Below, piece by piece: positions 1 through 8,288 of a stretch of 64,000 nucleotides of DNA. The stretch is from contig JAPSLP010000004.1 of the NCBI GenBank assembly GCA_031180665.1, forward strand, positions 121,879-185,878, read 5' to 3'. Every line of letters starts with the position of its first letter. The first letter of the stretch is position 1. This DNA comes from Cupriavidus sp. GTDB taxonomy: Bacteria; Pseudomonadota; Gammaproteobacteria; Burkholderiales; Burkholderiaceae. Below the pieces are notes generated by a model. The model worked only from the letters and a program-made list of their open reading frames with translations. It searched no databases and was not told where the DNA came from. The translations under genes were made by a program, and so were the position numbers.

Positions 1-76
1 GTGCGCACGGGCCGGCTGCCGGGGCAATTTGAGTTTATTCTTGAGCTTCATCCGCTAACACGCCGTCGCCGAGATC

Positions 77-1108
77 ATGCGAAAACCGTGGCGAACCCTG
101 GCACTGGCCTTGCCTGTCTTCATTGCGCTGGTCTTTATCAACAACACGACCCTATTGGCAACGGACAGTGAGGGCCGTCCAACGCTCCTTGCGCACCGCG
201 GCATCTCTCAACAATTCGACCGCACCGACCTGCGCAACGACACTTGCACCGCAACGCGCATACTGCCGCCGACCCACGAATTCCTTGAGAACACCATCCC
301 GTCCATGCAGGCCAGTTTCGCTGCAGGAGCCGATGTGGTCGAGCTCGACATTCATCTCACCACTGACGGCCATTTTTTAATCTTTCACGACTGGACGCTG
401 GATTGCCGCACCAATGGGCACGGCGTCACGCGCGAGCATTCCATGGCGCAGTTAAAGCGCCTCGATATCGGCTACGGCTACACTGCGGACGGTGGAAAGA
501 CATTTCCTTTTCGCGGCAAGGGCGTCGGTCAAATGCCGTCATTGGACGAAGTCCTTGCCGCCTTTCCCGGCCGGCGCTTTCTCATCAATATCAAAAGCAA
601 TGACCCAGCCGAAGGCCATCGCCTCGCCAGCTTCTTGCGGAGCCTTCCCGCCGACCAGGCGGCGCGTCTGATGGTCTATGGCGGCGACAGGCCCATCGCC
701 ACGCTGAAAGCCGACATGCCCGCCGTACCGGCCATGTCCCGGGAATCCCTGAAGACCTGCCTGATTTCGTATATCGGCTATGGCTGGACCGGGCTCGTGC
801 CGAAAGCCTGCAGAAACAGCGTCATTTTCGTGCCGATCAACATAGCGCCGTGGCTATGGGGATGGCCTGGCCGGTTCCTTACGCGAATGCGCGATGCCGG
901 TAGCCATGTATTCGTCATTGGCCCTTATCACGGCGGCGCGTTTTCTACAGGCATCGATACGTCGCAGGACGTCGACCGCCTGCCGCCTGGATACTCAGGC
1001 GGCGTGATGACCAATGAAATCGAAGCGATCGCTCCCCTGATGAAGGAACCGTCGGCGGGCAACGCCAAGACGTCAAGAACGACGCCAAGCCCCTTGCTAC
1101 ATGAATAG
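77..1108 (+). CDS. Glycerophosphodiester phosphodiesterase family protein
   Basis: Glycerophosphodiester phosphodiesterase (GDPD) TIM-barrel family; such enzymes hydrolyse deacylated phospholipids to glycerol-3-phosphate and an alcohol. The 343-aa product starts with a hydrophobic segment (about residues 8-28), so it is probably exported or membrane-anchored. The GDPD signature residues are visible: LLAHRG near residue 38 (His-Arg), ENTIPSM (Glu-Asn) near 72, ELDIHLTTDG (Glu, Asp) near 89 and FHDWTLD (His) near 103. An N-terminal insertion lies between the first two motifs. The GNAT gene follows 15 bp downstream and is probably co-transcribed. Family assignment is firm; the substrate is not known. 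Confidence 0.88.
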   Translation: MRKPWRTLALALPVFIALVFINNTTLLATDSEGRPTLLAHRGISQQFDRTDLRNDTCTATRILPPTHEFLENTIPSMQASFAAGADVVELDIHLTTDGHFLIFHDWTLDCRTNGHGVTREHSMAQLKRLDIGYGYTADGGKTFPFRGKGVGQMPSLDEVLAAFPGRRFLINIKSNDPAEGHRLASFLRSLPADQAARLMVYGGDRPIATLKADMPAVPAMSRESLKTCLISYIGYGWTGLVPKACRNSVIFVPINIAPWLWGWPGRFLTRMRDAGSHVFVIGPYHGGAFSTGIDTSQDVDRLPPGYSGGVMTNEIEAIAPLMKEPSAGNAKTSRTTPSPLLHE

Positions 1109-1123
1109 GTCCGGAAAGGGCGT

Positions 1124-1648
1124 ATGCAGATAGAACGTGTCGACAGAATCCCGCCAGAGGCCTTGGCGGCGGAAGACTTCTCTTTTGACATAGAGTATGA
1201 GGCGATTGCCCCATTCGACGGGCCCGGCATGCCGAACGTGGTGCCAGTCGAGTTGCGGACCAAGGCCTACGGTATTGACGAATCGTTATCCAAGCCGGAT
1301 TTCGATTCAGATCGCTTGCTGCTCGCGGCGAAGGATGGATTGCATGTCGCGGGCTACTTGCTGGCCACCCCGGCGTGGAATGGCTGCGCGAGCATTGATG
1401 ACATTGCCATATCACGCCGTTACCGTCGCACGGGCATCGGCAGACGCCTTATGGACGAAGCCGTGGCGTGGTCGGCGGCCTTGAACCTGAGAGCGATCCG
1501 CCTCGAAACCCAATCGTCGAACGTGTCAGCCTGCCGCTTCTATGCGCAGTACGGTTTTGTGCTGGGCGGGTATGACCGCTACCTGTACAGTCAGCTAGAC
1601 GAGGATGTCAGGAGGGACGTCGCGCTGTACTGGTATCTGTTCCTTTAG
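1124..1648 (+). CDS. GNAT family N-acetyltransferase
   Basis: The 174-aa protein has the GNAT acetyl-CoA fold. The central stretch with ISRRYRRTGIGRRLMDEA (about residues 104-121) matches the pyrophosphate-binding motif A (R/Q-x-x-G-x-G/A). It is followed by the usual helix and a C-terminal strand containing ACRFYAQYGFVLGGYDRYLY, typical of motif B. It probably transfers an acetyl group to an amine; the target cannot be read from sequence. The ATG is preceded by a GGAAAGG ribosome-binding site. The short gap to the upstream phosphodiesterase gene suggests co-transcription. Confidence 0.85.
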   Translation: MQIERVDRIPPEALAAEDFSFDIEYEAIAPFDGPGMPNVVPVELRTKAYGIDESLSKPDFDSDRLLLAAKDGLHVAGYLLATPAWNGCASIDDIAISRRYRRTGIGRRLMDEAVAWSAALNLRAIRLETQSSNVSACRFYAQYGFVLGGYDRYLYSQLDEDVRRDVALYWYLFL

Positions 1649-1729
1649 CCCGCGAACTCGGCGTATCGCCGACGCGAATGCGTGGGCATGGCCGCATATG
1701 TGTCGCGACCGTATTGCCGAAATGGTCAG

Positions 1730-2134
1730 CTATCGCGGGTCGAAACTCAGTTCAAGTCGCGTGCCACCCGGCTCCATCACCATCGCGTGCCACTTGGGAC
1801 CGCTGCCGGACAGCTCGGGCGCAAACTCGACCAGAACACCGGGATAAGCGCGGACCCGCTCGAAAAGGCGGTCGAGGGAAGACCGATCCGGAACCTTCAA
1901 TGCAAGGTGATGCAGGCCGACGGTGTTCTTGCGATCAAAGGGCGTGAACGCCGTTGTATCCGCGACTTGCCACAGAGTGATCTTCGACGTCCCATCTGTT
2001 ACGTACGCCGCAGGATAAGCAGGGTTGCTGCCGAATACGCGCCATCCCAGGCATTCCGTAAAGAAGCGTGTCGAGGCTTGGAGATTTGCAACGGTAAGGC
2101 CAATGTGGTCGATGCCTAGAGTCGCGGCAGTCAT
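1730..2134 (-). CDS. VOC family (glyoxalase/dioxygenase-fold) protein
   Basis: Small single-domain vicinal-oxygen-chelate protein of 134 aa from the ATG at 2134; an alternative ATG 15 bp upstream is possible. Two beta-alpha-beta-beta-beta modules are readable. The first starts DHIGLTVANL and the second VGLHHLALKV, giving the two His ligands, and the C-terminal RLELSF supplies the Glu ligand. Members include glyoxalase I, fosfomycin-resistance proteins and extradiol dioxygenases; nothing here separates these. It is divergent from the ParD-like/map pair and convergent with the GNAT gene. Confidence 0.8.
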   Translation of the reverse strand: MTAATLGIDHIGLTVANLQASTRFFTECLGWRVFGSNPAYPAAYVTDGTSKITLWQVADTTAFTPFDRKNTVGLHHLALKVPDRSSLDRLFERVRAYPGVLVEFAPELSGSGPKWHAMVMEPGGTRLELSFDPR

Positions 2135-2233
2135 TGCGTCTACCCCCATTCTTCAAGTTTGCTGGCGGGAGATTGTGGCATGGCCGAATAGCCTCGAACA
2201 GGCGAAACCACTTGCATTGTCAACGGCATCGCG

Positions 2234-2261
2234 CATATGATCCATATACGTTTCATATATG
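2234..2261. promoter_or_regulatory. CATATA-type repeat block upstream of ParD-like gene (possible autoregulatory operator)
   Basis: Three copies of a CATAT(A/G) element lie at 2234-2239, 2243-2248 and 2254-2261 (the last is CATATATG, palindromic), immediately before the likely ATG at 2270. Ribbon-helix-helix antitoxins usually repress their own promoter through short repeated or palindromic boxes, so this is a candidate site. Function is inferred from position only. Confidence 0.35.
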
Positions 2262-2269
2262 GCATCGAA

Positions 2270-2482
2270 ATGGGCATAGTAAATATCGACGACGACCTCC
2301 ACGATCAAATCCGTAAAGCAAGCACCGTGTCGTGCAGGTCGATCAACGCGCAAGCGGCCTTCTGGATCAAGATCGGCATGCTGTGCGAGATGAATCCGAC
2401 GCAGAGCTTCAATGAGATCGTGGCTGGCGAACTGCGGGCGGCCGGTGTGGCGCCGCAAGGCATCAAGGTCGCTTCGAGATGA
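2270..2482 (+). CDS. ParD-like antitoxin-family protein
   Basis: Seventy-residue protein matching the ParD-like family (PF11903 type). MGIVNIDDDLHDQI forms the ribbon, followed by SRSINAQAAFWIKIGML and a C-terminal acidic/hydrophobic tail. The family is predicted to be a ribbon-helix-helix DNA-binding antitoxin. I chose the ATG at 2270 because the family consensus begins there; an upstream ATG at 2237 would add 11 unrelated residues. The stop codon overlaps the start of the methionine aminopeptidase gene (ATGA at 2479-2482), so the two are translationally coupled. No RelE/ParE toxin is next to it. Confidence 0.72.
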   Translation: MGIVNIDDDLHDQIRKASTVSCRSINAQAAFWIKIGMLCEMNPTQSFNEIVAGELRAAGVAPQGIKVASR

Positions 2483-3255
2483 CGAAGCGGCCGGAAGAAA
2501 TCGCGATCCTGGCTGAGTCGGGCAGATTGCTGGCACAGGTGTTTGGCTATCTGGACGGCCTGAACCTGATCGGCATGTCCACCATGCAGGTCAACGACTT
2601 GGTCGATGGCTTCATCGTCAACGAGCTGCAAGCGCGCCCGGCAAGCAAAGGGCAGTACGGCTATGCCTATGCGCTGAACGCATCGCGCAACAACGTGGTT
2701 TGCCACGGCGTTCCCTCGACGTCGGACATCTTGCAGAACGGGGATATCGTCAACTTCGATATCACGTTGGAGAAGAACGGCTATATCGCCGATTCGAGCA
2801 AAACGTATCTTGTTGGCGAGGTGTCACCACAGGCCGAGCGGCTCGTGCAGGTTACGTACGAAGCCATGTGGAAAGGCATCCAGACTGTTCGCCCTGGCGC
2901 CAGGCTTGGCGATGTCGGGCACGCGATCGAGCGGCACGCGCGGAAGAATGGCTATTCGGTCGTCAGGGAATATTGCGGGCATGGCATCGGGCGTGAAATG
3001 CATGAGCCTCCCGAAGTCCTGCACTGGGGAAGGCCGCGAACAGGGTTGGAACTGCGCGAAGGCATGGTGTTCACCATCGAGCCGATGATCAACCAATGCG
3101 GGCACGCCGTGCGGACCGAAGACGATGGCTGGACGGTGGTGACGCGCGATGGCCAGTTGTCCGCGCAATTCGAGCACACGGTCGCTGTCACGCGAAACGG
3201 CGTGCGCGTCCTGACGTTGCGACCCGGGGAGACGGTGCCCAATTTCGTCTCATGA
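2479..3255 (+). CDS. map: Type I methionyl aminopeptidase
   Basis: Dimetal peptidase that removes initiator methionine from nascent proteins in the cytoplasm. All six expected catalytic or metal ligands are visible in the 258-aa product: H76 (VCHGVPS), D94 (NFDITL), D105 (IADSSKTY), H168 (CGHGIG), E201 (TIEPM) and E232 (FEHTV). Length matches the family. The unusual point is the context: it overlaps a ParD-like antitoxin gene rather than the rpsB/tsf neighbourhood of the housekeeping copy, so it is likely a second, accessory map paralogue, possibly acting as the partner of the antitoxin-like protein. Confidence 0.9.
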   Translation: MTKRPEEIAILAESGRLLAQVFGYLDGLNLIGMSTMQVNDLVDGFIVNELQARPASKGQYGYAYALNASRNNVVCHGVPSTSDILQNGDIVNFDITLEKNGYIADSSKTYLVGEVSPQAERLVQVTYEAMWKGIQTVRPGARLGDVGHAIERHARKNGYSVVREYCGHGIGREMHEPPEVLHWGRPRTGLELREGMVFTIEPMINQCGHAVRTEDDGWTVVTRDGQLSAQFEHTVAVTRNGVRVLTLRPGETVPNFVS

Positions 3256-3349
3256 TGGCAGTGGTAGAGTTTGACGGTTGTGCCAGCGTCCCGGTTTGAT
3301 TCAGCAGACCATCCACAATGATAAGGAACGCGCCACCGATGCGCGCGAT

Positions 3350-3925
3350 ATGACCATGCAGATTCCGGCAATCGATCCCGCCAAAACCGCGCTGTTGGTC
3401 ATGCACTATCAGACTGACATTCTGGCGTTATTCCCCTCGGTCGCACCCACTTTGCTCGGCAATACGCGCAAACTGTGCGACGCTGCGCGAGCCAGCGGCG
3501 TCAGCGTCTATTTCGCGAAGTTCCACTTCAGTCCCGGCTATCCGGAAGTCAGTCCGTTGAACAAGAACGGGCACGGTGTCAAACAGCTCGGTCTTTTCGT
3601 TGAAGATCAAGTCTCGCCAGAGCTTGGGCGGCAGGCGAACGAACCGATCATCATCGCGCACCGCGCCAGCGTGTTCTTCGGTACCGACCTGCAGGTACGT
3701 CTGTCCGCCCAAGGCATCGATACGCTGATCATGGTCGGCATTGCGTCGACCGGCGTGATGCTGTCTTCGGTCGCGTACGCGAGCGATGCCGACTTCCGCC
3801 TGTTCACGGTCAAGGATTGCTGCTACGACCCGGATCAGGTGGTGCACGATCATCTCTTCTCGACAGCGTTCGAATCGCGTACGACGGTGCTTCCGCTGGC
3901 TGATGCCGTGGCATTGCTTGCCTGA
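3350..3925 (+). CDS. Isochorismatase-fold (cysteine hydrolase family) protein lacking the usual Cys
   Basis: The 191-aa product from the ATG at 3350 has the alpha/beta fold of isochorismatase-like hydrolases: a first strand KTALLVMHYQTDIL with the conserved Asp, a middle segment IIAHRASVFFGTDLQ at the usual Lys region, and the strand-turn IMVGIASTGVMLSSV. In active family members that turn holds the nucleophilic Cys (GVxTxxC); here the equivalent position is not Cys. Related Cys-less proteins are common, so the enzymatic role is uncertain. It may be a non-hydrolytic member. It follows map by about 95 bp. Confidence 0.72.
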   Translation: MTMQIPAIDPAKTALLVMHYQTDILALFPSVAPTLLGNTRKLCDAARASGVSVYFAKFHFSPGYPEVSPLNKNGHGVKQLGLFVEDQVSPELGRQANEPIIIAHRASVFFGTDLQVRLSAQGIDTLIMVGIASTGVMLSSVAYASDADFRLFTVKDCCYDPDQVVHDHLFSTAFESRTTVLPLADAVALLA

Positions 3926-4041
3926 GACTCCGGCGACTCAATCGGGGTGGGGTTCGGCGAAAACTTCGGAGGATGGACGGGAACAAGGCCGCGAACGCTG
4001 GCACAATTGCGCCTTTCTCATGAAGCATCAAAGGAATCCCC

Positions 4042-4392
4042 ATGAAGTCTTCCCGCCGCTACAACCACCGCCAACGCAAGAAGCTCCATATCGGCGAGTA
4101 TCAGGAGCTCGCATTCGAAGTGATGGCGGATGTCTCGGAGTCGGCTCGCCAGGGCGATCCCGAGGCGCTGCTCGATCGGTTCCTGCAAGAGGCCATCGAG
4201 GCCAACGGACTACTGATGGCGGGCGCCATCGACGATTGCCAATTGTCCGCCTATATCCTGCTGAACGCCGCTCGCGGCTCGGTCAGCGCCGAGCAGCGTG
4301 AAGCGGTCGAAAAATGGTTGCAGGCATCGGGTGACTTCGAAAACGTCCGGGTCGGACCGTTACGGGATGCATGGTACGGGTTGGACCGGTAG
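4042..4392 (+). CDS. YggL family 50S-ribosome-associated protein
   Basis: The 116-aa product matches the YggL family (DUF469): a basic N-terminus MKSSRRYNHRQRKKLHIGEY, the core FEVMADV, and the later segment SAEQREAVEKWLQASGDFEN. E. coli YggL has been reported as a 50S-binding protein. A good Shine-Dalgarno (AAGGA) precedes the ATG. It is the last gene with the host-like composition before the low-GC stretch, so it marks the left edge of the putative island. Confidence 0.8.
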   Translation: MKSSRRYNHRQRKKLHIGEYQELAFEVMADVSESARQGDPEALLDRFLQEAIEANGLLMAGAIDDCQLSAYILLNAARGSVSAEQREAVEKWLQASGDFENVRVGPLRDAWYGLDR

Positions 4393-4813
4393 TAGAGACA
4401 GGCAAAAGAGATAAGGCCCGGCATTGCCGTGTCTTGTTCGATATTGCATCAATATTTCAGGGAGATTCCCCGAAAAGGAGGGCTGAGGCCCCAAGAATTG
4501 AGCCATGCGTCAGCCCCTACGGAGCACCGGCTGTAACAAAACCGCGATTGCAAAAAAGTCGCTACAGAGATAACGATGATAAATTCAACCATCATCAGGT
4601 CTCCCGGACGATATGCCAACGGGCTGTGTACTGCTCGTTGGCAACCAGGGGGCAGCAACTGACGGCAATGAAACTATAGCGCCCCCAACTGTCCTATGCA
4701 TGCTGATTTCGCGCGCGCCGCTTAGGCTAAGTCAGGGTTGATCTGAGGTCAGTCGGCGGGCATTCCCGCCGATGGATCGCCTGTTTGAATGACCATATTA
4801 GCATTGGGTACGT
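4393..4813. other. Gene-free, lower-GC left flank of the island
   Basis: About 420 bp between yggL and the stop of the membrane-protein gene. It holds only short overlapping open frames without family features. Two hairpins can be seen: GCCAACG...CGTTGGC around 4615-4645 and the terminator-like hairpin at 4753-4772. I recognise no RNA gene, integrase remnant or att core. Confidence 0.5.
4753..4772 (-). terminator. Hairpin downstream of the membrane-protein gene
   Basis: TCGGCGGG-catt-CCCGCCGA is a perfect 8-bp GC-rich stem with a 4-nt loop, about 40 bp past the stop codon of the minus-strand cassette. There is no clear U-tract, so it could be a weak or rho-assisted terminator. Confidence 0.35.
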
Positions 4814-5854
4814 TCAGCCGCTCTTCGTCTTTCGAAGGGCGGCGGCTCCTTTGGCGAACTTCAATGACAATGCGCCCAACAGTACGAGGGGCCATAGGTT
4901 TAGTTGAATCCAGAGCAACGCCCTGCGGCTTGTCGTGGCCTGCTTCAGGTCTTGGCGTCTCGCCTCCAGCCTCGCGACCTCTTGTTCCTGCGTAGAAGTC
5001 TTCTCTGCCCACTGCCGAAGCACGTCCGCCCCAGTTCGGGCCTCAGACGCGCACTGCGACAATCCCATAAGCAGAATCGCGGCATACTCTATCTCTGCTC
5101 TCTGAACGTCCCGGAGCAGACGTCCAGAGTTGTCTTCTTCGTCAAAAGCAGCGCGGTGGATTCGATTCACATGCTCCTGGGTGGAACGTTTAAACTCGTC
5201 TACTTCGGAGCTGAAGGCATCAAATGCAAGCGGACTTAGCTTAAGCGAACTCAATTTCTCAAATTGAGCGAGGAACCTATCCATTACGAGGTCGGAGAGC
5301 GCATTTTTCTGCTGTATGTTCTTGAGCAGACTGTCACCTGCTATACAAACACTCGCAAGGTTCGCTTCATAGCTGCCCCGAGCCTCTCGTGCAGTTTTGA
5401 GAAAGCGCTGAACGAGCGGACCTAAGTCCTTGACAGCGAGGCACCTAGGTTTCACAGACGCGGGCCCTGGGTCGCAAATTTCCGTCCATTTTTGGATGAC
5501 TGCGATATGTTCAAGACTGCCTGCAAGGAGCTGTTCCGCATTGTCAATTTCGACGTTTGGCCTATTATTGCGGAGATCCACTAGCACGGAGTTCTTACGC
5601 TCGATCAGCTCTGCGACGTCCAGCAGTTCACGCTGGACGTCATTTGACAAGAACAGCAGGGAAACGCCGATAGCAGCCAACGGGTAATACACCAAATCAA
5701 TCCAGTTCCAGACAAAGGAACGGTAAGTCAGCCAGCCGATTAAGAACGCGGCACAAAACAGACCAACAGAGAGCAGACTAAACAGCAGCATGGGGGTATG
5801 CCAATCTACGAATTTTAACGGCATCATCCAATGCCATATCTCCGTGATGTTCAA
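4814..5854 (-). CDS. Uncharacterised membrane protein of the ParB/Dam cassette
   Basis: I do not recognise this 346-aa family. Two hydrophobic helices lie near the N-terminus (about residues 20-42 and 53-70) and a third near the C-terminus (about 313-332). The helical soluble region between them (about 72-310) is charged and ends in a Glu/Gln/Arg-rich coiled-coil-like stretch (about 275-305). With three helices, the two termini should lie on opposite sides of the membrane. It is the last gene of the minus-strand set after the ParB-like and methyltransferase genes (158 bp gap). Codon use and G+C are visibly lower than in the flanking genes: one line, 5641-5700, is 28 of 60 G+C. Role unknown; an effector-type membrane protein of a defence cassette is one possibility. 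Confidence 0.65.
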   Translation of the reverse strand: MNITEIWHWMMPLKFVDWHTPMLLFSLLSVGLFCAAFLIGWLTYRSFVWNWIDLVYYPLAAIGVSLLFLSNDVQRELLDVAELIERKNSVLVDLRNNRPNVEIDNAEQLLAGSLEHIAVIQKWTEICDPGPASVKPRCLAVKDLGPLVQRFLKTAREARGSYEANLASVCIAGDSLLKNIQQKNALSDLVMDRFLAQFEKLSSLKLSPLAFDAFSSEVDEFKRSTQEHVNRIHRAAFDEEDNSGRLLRDVQRAEIEYAAILLMGLSQCASEARTGADVLRQWAEKTSTQEQEVARLEARRQDLKQATTSRRALLWIQLNLWPLVLLGALSLKFAKGAAALRKTKSG

Positions 5855-6012
5855 GGACGGCTTCTGACGCGGCCGCTTTCTCTAGTTTCCAAGGTACGTG
5901 AGGCAAGGCAGAAAGCTTGCGCGGCTTAACGATCGCGTTGCAGATCGGGCGGCGTTTGATATGGCCATTCCGTAGCGCGCCCCAACCTTCACCACTGCGC
6001 TCTGCGTTAAGG

Positions 6013-6873
6013 CTACGGACGGGACCTATCGCACGACACAAGACCTGCAGGTGCGACAAGATTGTTCGATAGGACCAGCAGTTCGGAGGCTTTGCGCTTA
6101 ACCTGGGCGTAGTACGTTAAGCCTTTTCGATAGATTGGCATACCGTCGTACAAGGCCTCAATTTCAGGGACATCGTCATACGTAAGCATCCACGGACACT
6201 TCAAGCCGCGGACAAGCTTCGCGAGGCGGGCGTGATCGGATGGCTCATAGAAGCTCAAGTACAAATCTCTGCCTTGCCCGTAATACGGCGGATCGATGTT
6301 GAGCAGCGCTCGCTTGGGCAACCGTTTGCTCCAGTCTCTTAGACACCGTTCCGCGTCGAGCTGGCTGAGGTGGACGACCTCTTTGTATGTGTGAATGCGC
6401 TGTATCTTCTGGATCAATTCGGTTCGATTGAATCGGCAGTCAAGCGTGTAGTTGCCAGTTTGGTTCTTCCCGCCGATCACGCCGCCTTTCAGTATGCCCG
6501 ATCGGTTTGTTCGGTTCAAAAACAGCGTGGCGAATGCGAGTGCCTGAACATCAGCCGTGGCGTCGAAAAGGATGGCACGCTGTCGTTGCCACTCCGCGAT
6601 GGTGATCTTGGTCTTGAGAATTTTCTCGCACAGCGGGTCAGGCTCGTGCACGACGGCGTACCAGAATGCAGAAATGGCCGGGTCGATGTCGTTCAGCCAT
6701 ACCTCTGCCATGTCGCCATTCAATAGCAGCCGCCATGCAATGCCGGCTCCGCCGGCGAACGGCTCTGCATAGACGCCCCGCAATACATCGTTGGCTCTTG
6801 CAAGGTCAAGGACAAACGGGGCAAGCTGTGTCTTGCCCCCTGGATAGCGCAGCGGGGAGTCTGTTGTAGGCAT
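6013..6873 (-). CDS. D12-class N6-adenine DNA methyltransferase (Dam-like)
   Basis: Transfers a methyl group from SAM to N6 of adenine in DNA. The 286-aa product has the alpha-class motif order of Dam/DpnM enzymes: RYPGGK at residues 9-14 (motif X), EPFAGGAGIAWRLL (motif I, SAM binding), and NIDPPYYG near 190 (catalytic DPPY, motif IV). I chose the ATG at 6873 because the family starts at this RYPGGK region; an upstream in-frame ATG would run into the end of the ParB-like gene. It begins 44 bp after that gene's stop. No cognate restriction endonuclease is adjacent, so it may act as self-protection or mark for its neighbours, or be an orphan methylase. Confidence 0.87.
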   Translation of the reverse strand: MPTTDSPLRYPGGKTQLAPFVLDLARANDVLRGVYAEPFAGGAGIAWRLLLNGDMAEVWLNDIDPAISAFWYAVVHEPDPLCEKILKTKITIAEWQRQRAILFDATADVQALAFATLFLNRTNRSGILKGGVIGGKNQTGNYTLDCRFNRTELIQKIQRIHTYKEVVHLSQLDAERCLRDWSKRLPKRALLNIDPPYYGQGRDLYLSFYEPSDHARLAKLVRGLKCPWMLTYDDVPEIEALYDGMPIYRKGLTYYAQVKRKASELLVLSNNLVAPAGLVSCDRSRP

Positions 6874-6917
6874 AAGTTGGAACCATAACAATTTTGTCGG
6901 CGGCTGGCCAGCGCAAA

Positions 6918-8288
6918 TTAGCGCTTTTCCATGGCGTCGAGCATGTATTTGAGAGCTGGCTCCCATGTGTCGAATGCGGCCACTAGATGGCGACGTACTG
7001 GGATCGTCCCAAGATGCACCGCGGTGCCGAGAGTGTGCATGCTATGAGCAATAGCAGACTTGGAGGCGTTCTGGTTCAGGACTTGCAGCACTTTGCGCGG
7101 TGCGCCTTCAGCTTTTGCGTCTGCGGCGCAGGCTTGAGCCATCTCGAAGTCGCTCACATCGGGACGCTTGGGATCATTTCGCCTGTAGTAGAGAACTAAC
7201 ACACGTTCCACGAACGCCCGAAGAAGATAGTTCGCCGCGAACTCATGGTCATCAATTGGCAAGCCCAGCATCTCGCTACGCAGACGTAGCAGTGTCTTGT
7301 CCTTCGACTTCACCGTGAAGCTGGACTGCATCAGCTTGTTTCGGTTCGCCGGATTGGCAGAGCTTCGAGGTCTCTGCCCAACATCCTTTGGCTGGGCAGC
7401 TGGAGAAGGGCGTACGGCGGGAGTCGCTGGCTGAGGCAGGCGAGTGACAGGAACCCTTCCACTAGAAGCCAGACGCTGTACATATGCATCACGTTCCGCT
7501 GCGTTTGAACGGGAATGTACCGGCGGTTGCTTCCTGTCAGGCGCCGGAAGACTGTCCAGCACCATTTGGAGCAGGGTCTGATCCACCTCGGAAGGGTCGT
7601 GGGTATAGATGAGGCGCCCTTCGTCGTCGACACCTTTGAGCCCCAGTATCGCCCGACGACTAGTGTTGTTGAGATAGCGCGAAAGTGTGGTGATACTCAC
7701 GATCGCGCGCTGGTCCGCATCCAACAGCCCTACTTCAACAAGGCGATCCCGAACAGCCAGTGCTAGGACGTCTGCCTTAGCCGTTGTTTTGGCTGCGGTC
7801 CGTTTGGCGGCGCGAGCCTTGGCATCAGGGTCCCATTCACGCGTACCGATGCCCCCCTGCGCGCCGAGATGGCGTCGATCGATCCACGGCTGAGCGTTTG
7901 CCCGGTCCGGAAAGACAAAAACCCTTAGTTCTTGGGGAATATTGCCGTTCTTACTTAGTTTCTGGAACGCTTCGCGGTACTCCGATGGAGCCCGGCTCGG
8001 ATCCGAGAGTAAAAGCAACGCGCATGTGCGCCGATTGCCTTCAACAGCAATGTAGTGGCCGGGCAGTCCATCGTATTTGACAACACCGAGGATTTCCAGC
8101 GGACTGAGGGAGCCAATTCTGGCGATATCGCCAGCTAATGCGACCAGCTGGGAGTCGCATAGCTTAGCAATGATGTCGGCTTCGCGTTCAAGTGGGTCAT
8201 GCCGGGGGTTGTCCCCATCTAGATGGATCGCCTTTGAGGGGACCGTTAGGTACTCCTCTCTAGCAATGGCCACACTGTTACGAGCCAT
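6918..8288 (-). CDS. ParB/Srx-domain protein with uncharacterised C-terminal domain
   Basis: The 456-aa product begins with a ParB/sulfiredoxin-like domain (about residues 12-130). It has DGDNPR at 24-29 and the hallmark VEGNRRTCAL at 82-91, equivalent to the GERRxxA nucleotide-binding motif of ParB. A basic, probably HTH-containing segment follows (about 150-220), then a Pro/Ser-rich linker (about 280-320) and a helical C-terminal domain (about 325-456) with several His (HSMH at 415-418, H425). It lacks the layout of chromosomal ParB and has no ParA next to it. ParB-like domains can bind DNA or NTP and some have nuclease activity. A strong GGGGGAG ribosome-binding site precedes the ATG. It is the first gene of the cassette with the methyltransferase and membrane protein. 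Confidence 0.75.
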   Translation of the reverse strand: MARNSVAIAREEYLTVPSKAIHLDGDNPRHDPLEREADIIAKLCDSQLVALAGDIARIGSLSPLEILGVVKYDGLPGHYIAVEGNRRTCALLLLSDPSRAPSEYREAFQKLSKNGNIPQELRVFVFPDRANAQPWIDRRHLGAQGGIGTREWDPDAKARAAKRTAAKTTAKADVLALAVRDRLVEVGLLDADQRAIVSITTLSRYLNNTSRRAILGLKGVDDEGRLIYTHDPSEVDQTLLQMVLDSLPAPDRKQPPVHSRSNAAERDAYVQRLASSGRVPVTRLPQPATPAVRPSPAAQPKDVGQRPRSSANPANRNKLMQSSFTVKSKDKTLLRLRSEMLGLPIDDHEFAANYLLRAFVERVLVLYYRRNDPKRPDVSDFEMAQACAADAKAEGAPRKVLQVLNQNASKSAIAHSMHTLGTAVHLGTIPVRRHLVAAFDTWEPALKYMLDAMEKR

